Shown: in pieces, positions 52,746-60,591 of the stretch
Layout: each line of letters opens with the position of its first letter
Position numbering within the stretch: the stretch's first letter is position 1
Source of the DNA: Halalkalibacter alkalisediminis
GTDB lineage: Bacteria > Bacillota > Bacilli > Bacillales > Bacillaceae_D
DNA length: 64,000 nucleotides
NCBI RefSeq assembly: GCF_028610705.1
Contig: NZ_JAQQWT010000001.1
Span: forward strand, 1-64,000
Direction: 5' to 3'
Program-made: the position numbers and the translations under genes
The notes under the pieces: model-generated
Databases searched by the model: none
What the model saw: the letters and a program-made list of their open reading frames with translations, nothing else
What the model was told of the DNA's origin: nothing

Positions 52746-53648
52746 CTATGCTACATTGAGAAGATGATTCCTATACTGAATAGGTGTCATCTTCTTTAAA
52801 TTCCATTGGTATCTAAAATTATTGTAATAAGTCATAATACTCTTAACTTCACGTTTTAGTTCAGCCAATGTTTCACAAGGTTTAATATATGCTTCATCTT
52901 TAAAGTGCCCGAAAAATGATTCCTGTGGTGCGTTATCCCAACAGTTTCCTCGTCTGGACATGGATTGACCTAAACCATATTTCTTAACCATCCTTTGAAA
53001 GAGTGGGTTTGTATAATGGAATCCTTGATCGGAGTGTATGAAGGCCCCCTCTGGAAACTTCACTTTTTTATTATTTTTTAGCTTTAATAAAGTGTCTGTT
53101 GCGATATCTAAAGTAATGCGATCAGAAACGTTATACGCTAATATTTCATTTGTTGAACCATCTTTTATCGTTGATAAATATGCTTTCTTACCATTACCAT
53201 AGAATAAGTAAGTAATATCTGTGAGTAATACTTTTCCAGGTGCATTTTGTTTGAATTGGCGGTTGAGTAAGTTAGGTAAAACAGTATGTTTCTTTGTTGC
53301 TTTTGCCATCCTTCGGTATGGATTAGCTTTTCTAATTGCGCAAAAAACATTGTATTTCTTCATGAGTCGTCGTATACGTTTTAAGTTGTAGTTAAGGTTG
53401 AACTGACCCATTAAAGTCATTTTAATTTGACGAGCACCCTTTTTACGATTTTTAAAGTTAAATGCCTTTAATATATTCTTTTTAAGGAGTTTATCTTGTT
53501 TCTCCCATGCCTTTCTCCGTTCTTTTGATTTTATCGAGTAATAATTATAATAACCAGAACGTGAAACTCCACAAATATCACATAGAAAACTGACCATTTT
53601 TCGAAGCTTGTACTTTTCAATAATAGAACGAATTAAAATAAACTTCAT
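52746..53648 (-). CDS. IS3-family transposase OrfB
   Basis: Integrase-fold catalytic subunit (300 aa). DDE residues are visible: D in LLTDITYL, D in FIHSDQGFHY, E in QESFFGHFKDEAY. An N-terminal SRSGYYNYY segment is the family HTH_21 motif. The frame stays open upstream to the A-AAA-AAG site near 53700, so an OrfAB fusion through -1 frameshifting is expected. No internal stop; probably active. Confidence 0.92.
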   Translation of the reverse strand: MKFILIRSIIEKYKLRKMVSFLCDICGVSRSGYYNYYSIKSKERRKAWEKQDKLLKKNILKAFNFKNRKKGARQIKMTLMGQFNLNYNLKRIRRLMKKYNVFCAIRKANPYRRMAKATKKHTVLPNLLNRQFKQNAPGKVLLTDITYLFYGNGKKAYLSTIKDGSTNEILAYNVSDRITLDIATDTLLKLKNNKKVKFPEGAFIHSDQGFHYTNPLFQRMVKKYGLGQSMSRRGNCWDNAPQESFFGHFKDEAYIKPCETLAELKREVKSIMTYYNNFRYQWNLKKMTPIQYRNHLLNVA

Positions 53649-53671
53649 TTCGACAGCACCTACTACTCGTT

Positions 53672-54082
53672 TCAGCCCAGCCCCCTTTCGATCATTTCTA
53701 ACTTTTTTAATAACTCATTCTCAGCTTTTAACAATTGAACTTGAGCTTCTAATCTGCGATTTTTGTCTTGTAGCGTAAGTTCTCTCTGAAGCGGCCTTCC
53801 AGTTGTGTTTGAGCGTGAGTCACTAAGTCCCAATACTCCAGACTTTTTATAGGCAGTTCGCCATCTATTAGCCGTTTTTTTAATTCTGTCTGAACCTATA
53901 GCTTCAATATTAAAACCGTTCTCCTCAAAAATTAGACGTGGAAGTTTTCCTTTTTCACTCTCTGATATAAATAATCTCCTAAACTCATCTGTATAGGTAA
54001 TTGCTTTATCACTTACAGTCTTTACATTAGGATTTACAAATAGGTCGTGCATTTCTTTTTCTGTAAAATAATTTTTAGTCAT
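53672..54082 (-). CDS. IS3-family transposase OrfA
   Basis: DNA-binding subunit (136 aa) with the IS150-type HTH (NRWRTAYKKSGVLGL near residues 91-105), the DSRSNTTGRP linker and a leucine-heptad tail (LEAQVQLLKAENELLKKLE) that pairs with the OrfAB fusion. It ends just after the slippery A-AAA-AAG sequence. Confidence 0.92.
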   Translation of the reverse strand: MTKNYFTEKEMHDLFVNPNVKTVSDKAITYTDEFRRLFISESEKGKLPRLIFEENGFNIEAIGSDRIKKTANRWRTAYKKSGVLGLSDSRSNTTGRPLQRELTLQDKNRRLEAQVQLLKAENELLKKLEMIERGLG

Positions 54083-54261
54083 TAAAATTCCCCAATTCCG
54101 TTTTTCTCTCTAGATGAATTAAGTATATAAAAAAGAACCCTATAAAGTAGTCCTTTTTTCAAAGTGTCTACTCTATAGGGTACACATTATAACGCCGGAG
54201 TCTTTTTTATCGAGAAGGTATTCTAAAATTTAGCTTTAAAAAGTAAGGGATGGTGGTATGT

Positions 54262-54342
54262 ATGAAACATGCTAGTAAATTATTTTGGCTGTCTTTAATT
54301 CTATTGTTAATACTAATTAGTTCCCTTATAGAGGCTATTTGA
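54262..54342 (+). CDS. Possible 26-aa hydrophobic peptide
   Basis: MKHASKLFWLSLILLLILIS followed by SLIEAI and stop, with GATGGTGG upstream. It looks like an isolated signal peptide. It lies between the split leader L5 and the FMN reductase remnant. It may be the start of a lost binding protein; its reality is uncertain. Confidence 0.25.
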   Translation: MKHASKLFWLSLILLLILISSLIEAI

Positions 54343-54369
54343 AAAAGATAATGAAGAGGAGGAGTTCAT

Positions 54370-54836
54370 TTGAAAAGAAGAATAGCCATAATTCATTTCC
54401 CTTTGAAACATTCTAGGTGTACTATAGCAGCAAGCCATGTGCAAAGAGTTTTTCATACCAATGGCTTTATGGTTCAACACATAAACCTTCATCAACAGCT
54501 AAACATTGATAGAATAGTTGATATACTTCAAAAAACTGAAGTTATTATTCTAGTAATACCACCATTAAAAATTTCTTATACAAAGATTAAGTACCTGCTA
54601 GAACAATTTCCTTCTAATTTTTTTGAGCAGAAAACAGTTGTTCAAATGGTGGTTGGAGGCACTCAAGCACATTTAAGTGTGATGGAGTGTTGCTTAACGC
54701 CAATTGTTGCCAGATTAGGTTCTACGAGTAAAAAAATAAATGTACTAGAACAAAAAAGAAACAAATATTAAAAGATAGTTGGATAGAGAGTGAAATAGAA
54801 AAGCAGTTATTAAAGCTAATACCGGTGTTAAAGTAA
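54370..54836 (+). pseudogene. SsuE-like FMN reductase, frameshifted at the 3' end
   Basis: From a TTG start with GAAGAGGAGG upstream, the frame encodes 133 residues of the SsuE fold, including VVQMVVGGTQAHLSVMECCLTPIVARLGS, quoted in part (GGTQAHLSVMECCL), but the N-terminal flavin loop is poor (HFPLKHSRCT instead of SGSPSxxSR). The frame stops at 54771, while the next frame continues with ILKDSWIESEIEKQLLKLIP to a stop at 54836, a good match to the family's C-terminus. One indel in the A-rich stretch near 54755 explains this. Placed behind the IS-broken leader L5, it is probably non-functional. Confidence 0.7.
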
Positions 54837-54928
54837 TTTACTCAACGATTCAATAGGTGCCTTTGGTGACCCCGTTGAAAATCACTCTAGCAATTGATAC
54901 TTATTACTAATAAAAAGTAAACATGGAA

Positions 54929-54960
54929 ACAAGGGGATAGTCACAGACTATTCCCCTTGT
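54929..54960 (-). terminator. Terminator after yezD
   Basis: ACAAGGGGATAGTC and GACTATTCCCCTTGT arms, 12 bases past the stop of the minus-strand gene. It also separates the plus-strand FMN reductase remnant. Confidence 0.7.
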
Positions 54961-54971
54961 TCTTAAAGATG

Positions 54972-55157
54972 TTATTGACGTTTAAATTTCCCTTGATTTG
55001 TTACAATATTTTTCTTTTGGGTACCGAAACGTTTTTTCTCCGTAATATCAATTTGAGTAATCTGAGAATCGTGTACCGTTATAACGATTGTTCCGTATTC
55101 TAAATCTTTTAAAGCATGAACAATTTCAGTTACTTTAGCTTCAAAATTTTGATCCAC
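54972..55157 (-). CDS. yezD: YezD-family small protein (DUF2292)
   Basis: A 61-residue protein matching YezD: ALKDLEYGTIVITVHDSQITQIDITEKKRF is the conserved core (residues 15-44, given by position with key segment GTIVITVHDSQITQID). YezD genes accompany sulfate and cysteine genes in Bacillus; function is unknown. AAAGGAGGAATTTG precedes it. It is last of the minus-strand sulfate import operon. Confidence 0.85.
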   Translation of the reverse strand: MDQNFEAKVTEIVHALKDLEYGTIVITVHDSQITQIDITEKKRFGTQKKNIVTNQGKFKRQ

Positions 55158-55224
55158 TTCAAATTCCTCCTTTTAAGTATTTATAATCTTCATCGTCAGT
55201 ATTTAATTTTCTTATTATAAAGGC

Positions 55225-56298
55225 CTATATAGCAAAGTCTTCCGGTAGAAACACTTTTACATTAGTAGGAGTTGCATAAGCTAGATCTCCAACTTTTAAA
55301 TTTAATTGCCCGAATGTTTCCTTACTAATTTCAGCTTCAATAAAATCATTATCATTTTGCTTTTTTAGTTCGAGATTGACGATAGGACCTACCATGTGAA
55401 TGTGGTTAACAATGACAGGAATAGCATCTGTACTTGTACGCTCGTGTTCAATATTGATATTGTGCGGACGATAATATCCTACGGCTTCAGAAAGATTCCT
55501 GTCTTTAAATTCAGGTGTCTCAATTTCTATATTGCCTAATTTTGCTATACCGTCTTGGATTCTACCTTTAAACAAATTAACATTCCCTAAGAAGTTATAA
55601 ACAAAAGGTGTCTCTGGGTTTTCGTAAACCTCTTCAGGTGTCCCGATTTGTTCTATTTTCCCATCATTCATTATGACAACCCGATCAGCAACATCTAGTG
55701 CTTCCTCCTGATCATGTGTAACAAAGACACTTGTTATATGAAATTCATCATGTAATCTTCTAAGCCAACGCCTTAAATCTTTTCTTACTTTTGCATCTAA
55801 TGCACCAAATGGTTCATCTAATAGAAGTACTTTAGGTTCGACAGCAAGTGCTCGGGCTAGTGCAATACGTTGTCTTTGTCCACCAGATAACTGTGCAGGA
55901 TAACGATTTGCAAGACCTTCCATTTTGACAAGATTTAGTAATTCATTAACTTTCTCTTTGATTTGCTCTTTAGATGGACGGGTTTTTCTTGGACGTACTT
56001 TTAAACCAAAGGCGATATTCTCAAAAACCGTGAGATGTTTAAAAAGGGCGTAATGTTGAAAAACAAATCCTACTTGTCGTTCTTTCGGATCAGAATTCGT
56101 GATATCCTCTTTACCAAAAAGAATCGATCCCTGATTAGCCACCTCTAGTCCAGCAATAATACGCAGAAGAGAAGTTTTGCCAGATCCAGATGGTCCGAGA
56201 AGTGCGACTAGCTCACCAGTTGGAATATCCAAATTAATATTGTTTAACGCTGTAAAGGAACCGAAAGATTTAGTGACTTTTTGAATTTGAATACTCAT
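55225..56298 (-). CDS. cysA: Sulfate/thiosulfate import ATPase CysA
   Basis: ATPase (357 aa). Walker [13 protein letters not shown] near residues 35-46, [15 protein letters not shown] near 133, Walker [12 protein letters not shown] near 153, H-loop [11 protein letters not shown], and a C-terminal TOBE-type domain typical of CysA (residues 240-357, [12 protein letters not shown]). I place the start at 56298, where ATGA overlaps the cysW stop; a longer in-frame reading to 56352 would lie wholly inside cysW. Confidence 0.93.
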   Translation of the reverse strand: MSIQIQKVTKSFGSFTALNNINLDIPTGELVALLGPSGSGKTSLLRIIAGLEVANQGSILFGKEDITNSDPKERQVGFVFQHYALFKHLTVFENIAFGLKVRPRKTRPSKEQIKEKVNELLNLVKMEGLANRYPAQLSGGQRQRIALARALAVEPKVLLLDEPFGALDAKVRKDLRRWLRRLHDEFHITSVFVTHDQEEALDVADRVVIMNDGKIEQIGTPEEVYENPETPFVYNFLGNVNLFKGRIQDGIAKLGNIEIETPEFKDRNLSEAVGYYRPHNINIEHERTSTDAIPVIVNHIHMVGPIVNLELKKQNDNDFIEAEISKETFGQLNLKVGDLAYATPTNVKVFLPEDFAI

Positions 56299-57200
56299 AA
56301 GGAAGCTCCTCCGTTTATATTTGAACCATTTGCTTCTTTGGCTGATTTCCATTCAATGATATTTTTTAAGACTAAGGTGATGAGTGCTAATATCGACATA
56401 AGGGAAGCAACCGCAAATGAAGCTGCAAATTGATATTCGTTATATAAAATTTCAACATGTAAAGGCATCGTGTTTGTTAGACCACGTATGTGTCCCGATA
56501 CAACAGAAACTGCTCCAAATTCCCCAATTGTACGGGCGTTACAAAGAATAAGGCCATAAAATAGTCCCCATTTTATATTAGGAAGGGTGATTCTAAAGAA
56601 AGTCTTCCAACCACTTGCACCTAGAGTGAGTGCAGCTTCTTCTTCAGCTGTGCCTTGTGCTTGCATAAGTGGAATCAGTTCACGAGCAACAAAGGGTAGG
56701 GTAACAAAAATAGATGCAAGAACAATTCCTGGAACAGCAAAAATAATTTTAATATTATGTTCAAGTAGCCATGGACCAAACAAGCCATGAGCACTGAAAA
56801 GTAGAACGAAAATTAATCCTGCAATAACAGGAGATACGGCAAATGGTAGATCAATTAAGGTTAGTAAAATGTTTTTTCCTTTAAATTCAAATTTGGCAAT
56901 GGCCCAAGAAGCAGCAATACCAAATAGTAAGTTAAGAGGGACAACAATAGCGACGACCAGTAACGTTAATCTTATAGCCGACAACGCATCTGGTTCTGTA
57001 ACAGAAGCTACATAAACGGCTACACCTTGTTCAAACGCTTTGACAAAAATGGTTACCAAAGGTAAGACAAGAACAAATAATAAAAACAATAAAGCGGTCG
57101 TTATTAAAGACCAGCGAACAAGTCTAGATTCTGTAGTTGCTTGTCTTGAGGTCGATACATTTACGCCTTTTTCAGTCTGGAGAGGGACATTTCCAGCCAT
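56295..57200 (-). CDS. cysW: Sulfate permease CysW
   Basis: Six-segment permease (301 aa). Landmarks include [32 protein letters not shown] (positions about 90-121, key segment [12 protein letters not shown]), [24 protein letters not shown] near 185-208 and [30 protein letters not shown] near 233. These identify CysW of the sulfate/thiosulfate system. ATG 57200 follows AGGAGGTAATG. Confidence 0.94.
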   Translation of the reverse strand: MAGNVPLQTEKGVNVSTSRQATTESRLVRWSLITTALLFLLFVLVLPLVTIFVKAFEQGVAVYVASVTEPDALSAIRLTLLVVAIVVPLNLLFGIAASWAIAKFEFKGKNILLTLIDLPFAVSPVIAGLIFVLLFSAHGLFGPWLLEHNIKIIFAVPGIVLASIFVTLPFVARELIPLMQAQGTAEEEAALTLGASGWKTFFRITLPNIKWGLFYGLILCNARTIGEFGAVSVVSGHIRGLTNTMPLHVEILYNEYQFAASFAVASLMSILALITLVLKNIIEWKSAKEANGSNINGGASL

Positions 57201-57211
57201 AACATTACCTC

Positions 57212-58060
57212 CTAATCTCTGATATGGCGTTTATTTGCCCACCATTGTAATAAATTAATAACTAATAAAAGTAGAAAAGAAACGATGAGCATGACTGCCG
57301 CAATGGCAGTAGCCCCGGCGTAATCATATTGTTCAAGTTTTGTCATGATTAACAGTGGGGTGATCTCCGTACTCATCGGCATGTTTCCTGATATAAAGAC
57401 AACCGAACCATATTCTCCAAGTGCGCGTGCAAAGGCCAGTGCAAATCCGGTCATTAAAGCAGGGATGATTTCCGGTAATATCACTTTCATAAAGGTCTGC
57501 AAACGATTAGCTCCAAGACTAGCGGCAGCTTCTTCCACTTCTTTTTCGAGATTCTGTAAGACAGGTTGAACCATTCTTACAACAAAGGGTAGACCTATAA
57601 ACGTTAAAGCAACTACAATCCCTAAAGGTGTAAAAGCAACTTTTATTCCAAGAATAGTAAGGTATTGACCTACCCAGCCGTTCGTTGCATATAGGCTCGT
57701 TAAAGCAATCCCTGCAACTGCGGTTGGTAAGGCAAAAGGTAAATCGACTAGTCCATCAATAAATCGTTTGCCGGGAAATTCATAGCGCACAAGTACCCAT
57801 GCAATGAGTAACCCAAAAACGGCATTAATTAATCCGGCTGCTAACGCTGCGCCAAAGCTCAGTTTATAGGACGCCATCACACGTGGCTCTGTAACGGTGT
57901 GCCAGAAATCGCCCCAGTCCATTGCCATTGTATTAATAAAAATCATTGATAAAGGCAGCAAAATAATAAACCCGAGATACATCATCGTAAATCCTAAAGA
58001 GATGCCGAAACCAGGTAGGATGCTATGCTGCTTCCATTTAATAGTTAAAGTTTTCTCCAT
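57212..58060 (-). CDS. cysT: Sulfate permease CysT (CysU)
   Basis: Partner permease (282 aa from 58060, with AGGAGGAAACACG upstream; a longer frame to 58120 overlaps a hairpin and lacks a ribosome site). Landmarks are [27 protein letters not shown] near residues 98-124 and [25 protein letters not shown] near 174. Adjacent to cysW with a 12-base gap. Confidence 0.94.
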   Translation of the reverse strand: MEKTLTIKWKQHSILPGFGISLGFTMMYLGFIILLPLSMIFINTMAMDWGDFWHTVTEPRVMASYKLSFGAALAAGLINAVFGLLIAWVLVRYEFPGKRFIDGLVDLPFALPTAVAGIALTSLYATNGWVGQYLTILGIKVAFTPLGIVVALTFIGLPFVVRMVQPVLQNLEKEVEEAAASLGANRLQTFMKVILPEIIPALMTGFALAFARALGEYGSVVFISGNMPMSTEITPLLIMTKLEQYDYAGATAIAAVMLIVSFLLLLVINLLQWWANKRHIRD

Positions 58061-58091
58061 CGTGTTTCCTCCTGAAATGGTGGGAAATAAG

Positions 58092-58118
58092 GGGGGACTC
58101 AACTTACCTGAGTTCCCC
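58092..58118 (-). terminator. Intra-operon attenuator hairpin
   Basis: GGGGAACTCA pairs with TGAGTCCCC between sbp and cysT on the minus strand, without a long T tract. It should raise sbp mRNA above that of the permeases, like the hairpin after the binding protein at 33261. Confidence 0.65.
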
Positions 58119-58126
58119 ACTAGAAA

Positions 58127-59206
58127 TTAAGGTTGATAGATTTGATCGAAGATTCCGCCATCTTTAAAATGTTTTTCTTGTGCAGTTTTCCAACCACCAA
58201 ATACATCATCAATCGTAAATAGATTAATGTCAGGAAAGAAATCAGCATAATCACTAAGAACTTCTATACTCCGAGGTCTGTAATAGTGTTCTGCAGCCAG
58301 TTTTTGACCTGTTTCTGTGTATAAAAATTCAAGGTAGGCTTCAGCCACATCTCTAGTTCCTTTTCTATCAACAATTTCGTCTACTACTGTTACTGGTGGT
58401 TCAGCTAAAATACTGATTGATGGGACAACAATTTCGAACTCATCCTCTCCTAACTCGTGAAGGGCTAAGAAAGCCTCGTTTTCCCATGAAAGAAATACAT
58501 CACCAATTCCTCGTTCCACAAATGTTGTAGTTGATCCGCGCGCTCCAGAATCTAAAACTGGTACATTTTTATATAATTTTGTTACGAACTCTGTCGCTTT
58601 TTCCTCGTCTTGACCATATTCTTCAAGAGCGTATCCCCATGCAGCTAGGTAATTCCATCTTGCTCCACCAGATGTTTTTGGGTTAGGGGTTATGACAGAA
58701 ACACCTTCTTTTACTAAGTCATCCCAATCCTGTATATTATGTGGATTACCTTTTCTAACTAGAAATACAATGGTGGAAGTGTATGGTGCAGAGTTATGAT
58801 CCAATCTTTCTTGCCAATTCTCAGGAATAAGAGTTCTAGTTTCATTTAACATATCGACATCGTAAGCTAACGCGAGAGTAACCACATCTGCTTCTAATCC
58901 GTCAATGACGGATCTTGCTTGTTTCCCAGATCCTCCATGTGATTGTTGGATGGTTACGGTTTGACCACTTTCTTGTTTCCAATAGTCTGCAAATTCTTTG
59001 TTAAATTCCTGATAAAATTCGCGTGTTGGATCATATGACACATTTAATAATTCAACACTGTCAGGAGTGGCTTTTTGAGCTGTCTCAGTAGAATCTGTTG
59101 GGTCTGTTGATGTGTTTTCTCCGCCGCAAGCAGTAAGCATAAGTGTAGCTAAAACTAGTGTACCAATCCATTTCTTTTGTTTACCGTTTGTCTTGATTTT
59201 TCTCAT
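58127..59206 (-). CDS. sbp: Sulfate-binding lipoprotein Sbp
   Basis: Sulfate/thiosulfate-binding lipoprotein (359 aa): lipobox LTACGGE (Cys about residue 27), a Thr/Ser-rich linker, then the Sbp landmarks [19 protein letters not shown] near 53, [31 protein letters not shown] near 84-114 and [19 protein letters not shown] near 175. First gene of the sulfate importer, downstream of leader L6. Confidence 0.94.
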   Translation of the reverse strand: MRKIKTNGKQKKWIGTLVLATLMLTACGGENTSTDPTDSTETAQKATPDSVELLNVSYDPTREFYQEFNKEFADYWKQESGQTVTIQQSHGGSGKQARSVIDGLEADVVTLALAYDVDMLNETRTLIPENWQERLDHNSAPYTSTIVFLVRKGNPHNIQDWDDLVKEGVSVITPNPKTSGGARWNYLAAWGYALEEYGQDEEKATEFVTKLYKNVPVLDSGARGSTTTFVERGIGDVFLSWENEAFLALHELGEDEFEIVVPSISILAEPPVTVVDEIVDRKGTRDVAEAYLEFLYTETGQKLAAEHYYRPRSIEVLSDYADFFPDINLFTIDDVFGGWKTAQEKHFKDGGIFDQIYQP

Positions 59207-59267
59207 TATTGGTCATCTCCCTATTTTTAAATAATTGATTAATAGTTTTAGAAAAGGAAGTTTTTTA

Positions 59268-59418
59268 TTTGAAAAAGCCCTTTTCTTAAATCAGAAAAAT
59301 GGACCTCCGGTTGACCGGTCGGTAAGTATACAATCACAAATAATAGTGACCACCTCCGTTAAAATTGACAATTATTACTGGTTTTCATTATATTATGCAT
59401 ATTAATCCTATATGTCAA
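59268..59418 (-). promoter_or_regulatory. Sulfur leader L6: promoter and element upstream of sbp
   Basis: Minus-strand promoter TTGACA (59413-59418), 17 bases containing TATAGGAT, TAATAT (59390-59395). The core is at 59304-59322: CCGA-CCGG-TCAA-CCGG-AGG (stem CCGG/CCGG, loop TCAA). The terminator GGTCC..TTTTCT against AGAAAAGGGCT, with a two-base bulge and a T run, follows at 59268-59308. The first ten bases match L2a except inside the stem. Confidence 0.75.
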
Positions 59419-59514
59419 CTAGGTTTTATGTGTTAAGTGTGATTTTGGTTGCATTTAACTATTTTTATGCAAGGAGTGATGAAGGGATAATAGTAACTTA
59501 AATAAAAAACCAAC

Positions 59515-59632
59515 TTGACTTATTGGAATTATGGGATTAATATGTGTTTAATTAGATGAATTCTAATAATGCCCACTAGTTCACTAGAGGCTCACATCCA
59601 AAGGTTTATCCTTTGTGTGTGAGTCTTTTTTG
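59515..59632 (+). promoter_or_regulatory. Sulfur leader L7: promoter and element
   Basis: Promoter TTGACT (59515), 17-base spacer containing TATTGGAATT, TAATAT (59538). The core is at 59572-59590: CCCA-CTAG-TTCA-CTAG-AGG (stem CTAG/CTAG, loop TTCA), followed by AGAGGCTCACA...TGTGTGAGTCTTTTTT. It precedes the unknown gene at 59664. Confidence 0.75.
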
Positions 59633-59663
59633 TTTCATTTTCTACTAAGAGGAGTGAGATGTA

Positions 59664-59984
59664 GTGTTAGATATTAATCCATGTATAGCCTTATCTATTA
59701 AACATTCAAAGAAAGATTTAGCAAAGAACAAATACTTAAACCTTCCTGATCTTATGTTTATGGAATTATGTAAAACTAATTATGGAGTAAACAGAGGAGT
59801 CTATAATACGATTGATCATTGGTTTTATGAAGAGGGGATTAATGTTGTAACGATTCGCAGACTATTTATTCTCTCGTTTCTTGATACTGTTATAGTAAAA
59901 GTAGAAGGAACTAAGTCATCAATTAAATTTGGTCATGGTGGATTAAGCAAAAAATTAAATGAATTTATGAAAAATCATATTTAA
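59664..59984 (+). CDS. Unrecognised protein, 106 aa
   Basis: A GTG-started frame after AAGAGGAGTGAG encodes a soluble, basic protein with two cysteines in the first half (NPCIAL, MELCKTNYG). I do not recognise the family. It is the first gene behind sulfur leader L7 and is followed 10 bases later by a broken DUF2325 gene and an Fbp-type gene, so it should respond to sulfur supply. Confidence 0.65.
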   Translation: MLDINPCIALSIKHSKKDLAKNKYLNLPDLMFMELCKTNYGVNRGVYNTIDHWFYEEGINVVTIRRLFILSFLDTVIVKVEGTKSSIKFGHGGLSKKLNEFMKNHI

Positions 59985-59989
59985 ATGGA

Positions 59990-60251
59990 GGGTGAGAAAT
60001 AGAAAACATTGTTATTGTTGAGGGTGACCAGTTAATGAAGGTTTTAATGAAATTACTCATATCAATGGGAGAAAGACAAACATGGTAAAAGCAAACATTC
60101 CCCAAAAACAAACGTGATTCTGATTTTAACAGATTATATCAATCACAATGTGTCAAATCAGATTAAAAGAAAAGCTCCTAAGAATCTCATACCAATTGTT
60201 TATGCAAAACGTACTTGGAGTTCGATCTTAAAAGTGCTCGGTTCTAAATAA
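59990..60251 (+). pseudogene. DUF2325 protein gene with two frameshifts
   Basis: Three frames together encode a DUF2325 protein: ENIVIVEGDQLMKVLMKLL in one frame (60002-60058), HINGRKTNMVKANIPQKQT in the next (60057-60115), and VILILTDYINHNVSNQIKRK...AKRTWSSILKVLGSK in the third (60115-60250). The last part, with TDYINHN and YAKRTWSS, is diagnostic. A stop interrupts each early frame and no good start codon survives. Two small indels near 60055 and 60113 account for the damage. Confidence 0.7.
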
Positions 60252-60274
60252 CTTTTTTCGCTGGAGATGATTGC

Positions 60275-60436
60275 ATGGGTGAATTAAAAAAACATGTTGA
60301 AGATAGGAAAAATAAATTAATTGAAAAGCTTATTTGTTCTGGCATATATAAAGAGAATGAAAAGCATTTATTTGAGTTGACTTTGACTGATGTTGAGAAG
60401 ATATATTCTTCTGTAAAGAATCGACCAAAGAAATAA
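60275..60436 (+). CDS. Fur-regulated basic protein A-like (FbpA family)
   Basis: A 53-residue basic protein (MGELKKHVEDRKNKLIEKLI, then CSGIYKENEKHLFELTLTDVEK) that matches the FbpA family: basic N-terminal helix, GIYK, then HLFELTLTELE-type core. In B. subtilis, Fbp proteins help the FsrA small RNA shut down iron-rich proteins under iron limitation. A GGAGATGATTGC site precedes the ATG. No Fur box is visible upstream; it instead lies behind sulfur leader L7, which is unusual. Confidence 0.65.
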   Translation: MGELKKHVEDRKNKLIEKLICSGIYKENEKHLFELTLTDVEKIYSSVKNRPKK

Positions 60437-60591
60437 CGGAATTTCTCGATCTTTTATACTAACTGAGACGTAATAAATATTTCTTATCTTAACGATCAGA
60501 AATTCAAATAATTCTAGACATTTTACTGGGTTCTCAAATATAATAAAACAAATAAGATTACTCGGTATTATGTTTAGGGGTGTAAAGAACA

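Larger units (their letters stand above)
52713..54184 (-). mobile_element. IS3-family insertion sequence (IS150-like)
   Basis: About 1.47 kb with terminal inverted repeats starting TGTACCCTTTGTAAAGGACA on the left and TGTACCCTATAGAGTAGACA (complement) on the right, both continuing CTTT. It carries orfA and orfB on the minus strand joined by an A-AAA-AAG slippery site. The flanks are themselves palindromic (AATG/CATT), so no clean target duplication can be read. It interrupts a leader terminator and would place its own terminators or promoter in front of the downstream gene. Confidence 0.9.

Noticed and set aside
52705-54191. Target-site duplication of the IS3-family element
   Set aside because: The inverted repeats extend into AATG/CATT, so boundaries are ambiguous, and no exact 3-4 base direct repeat could be assigned.
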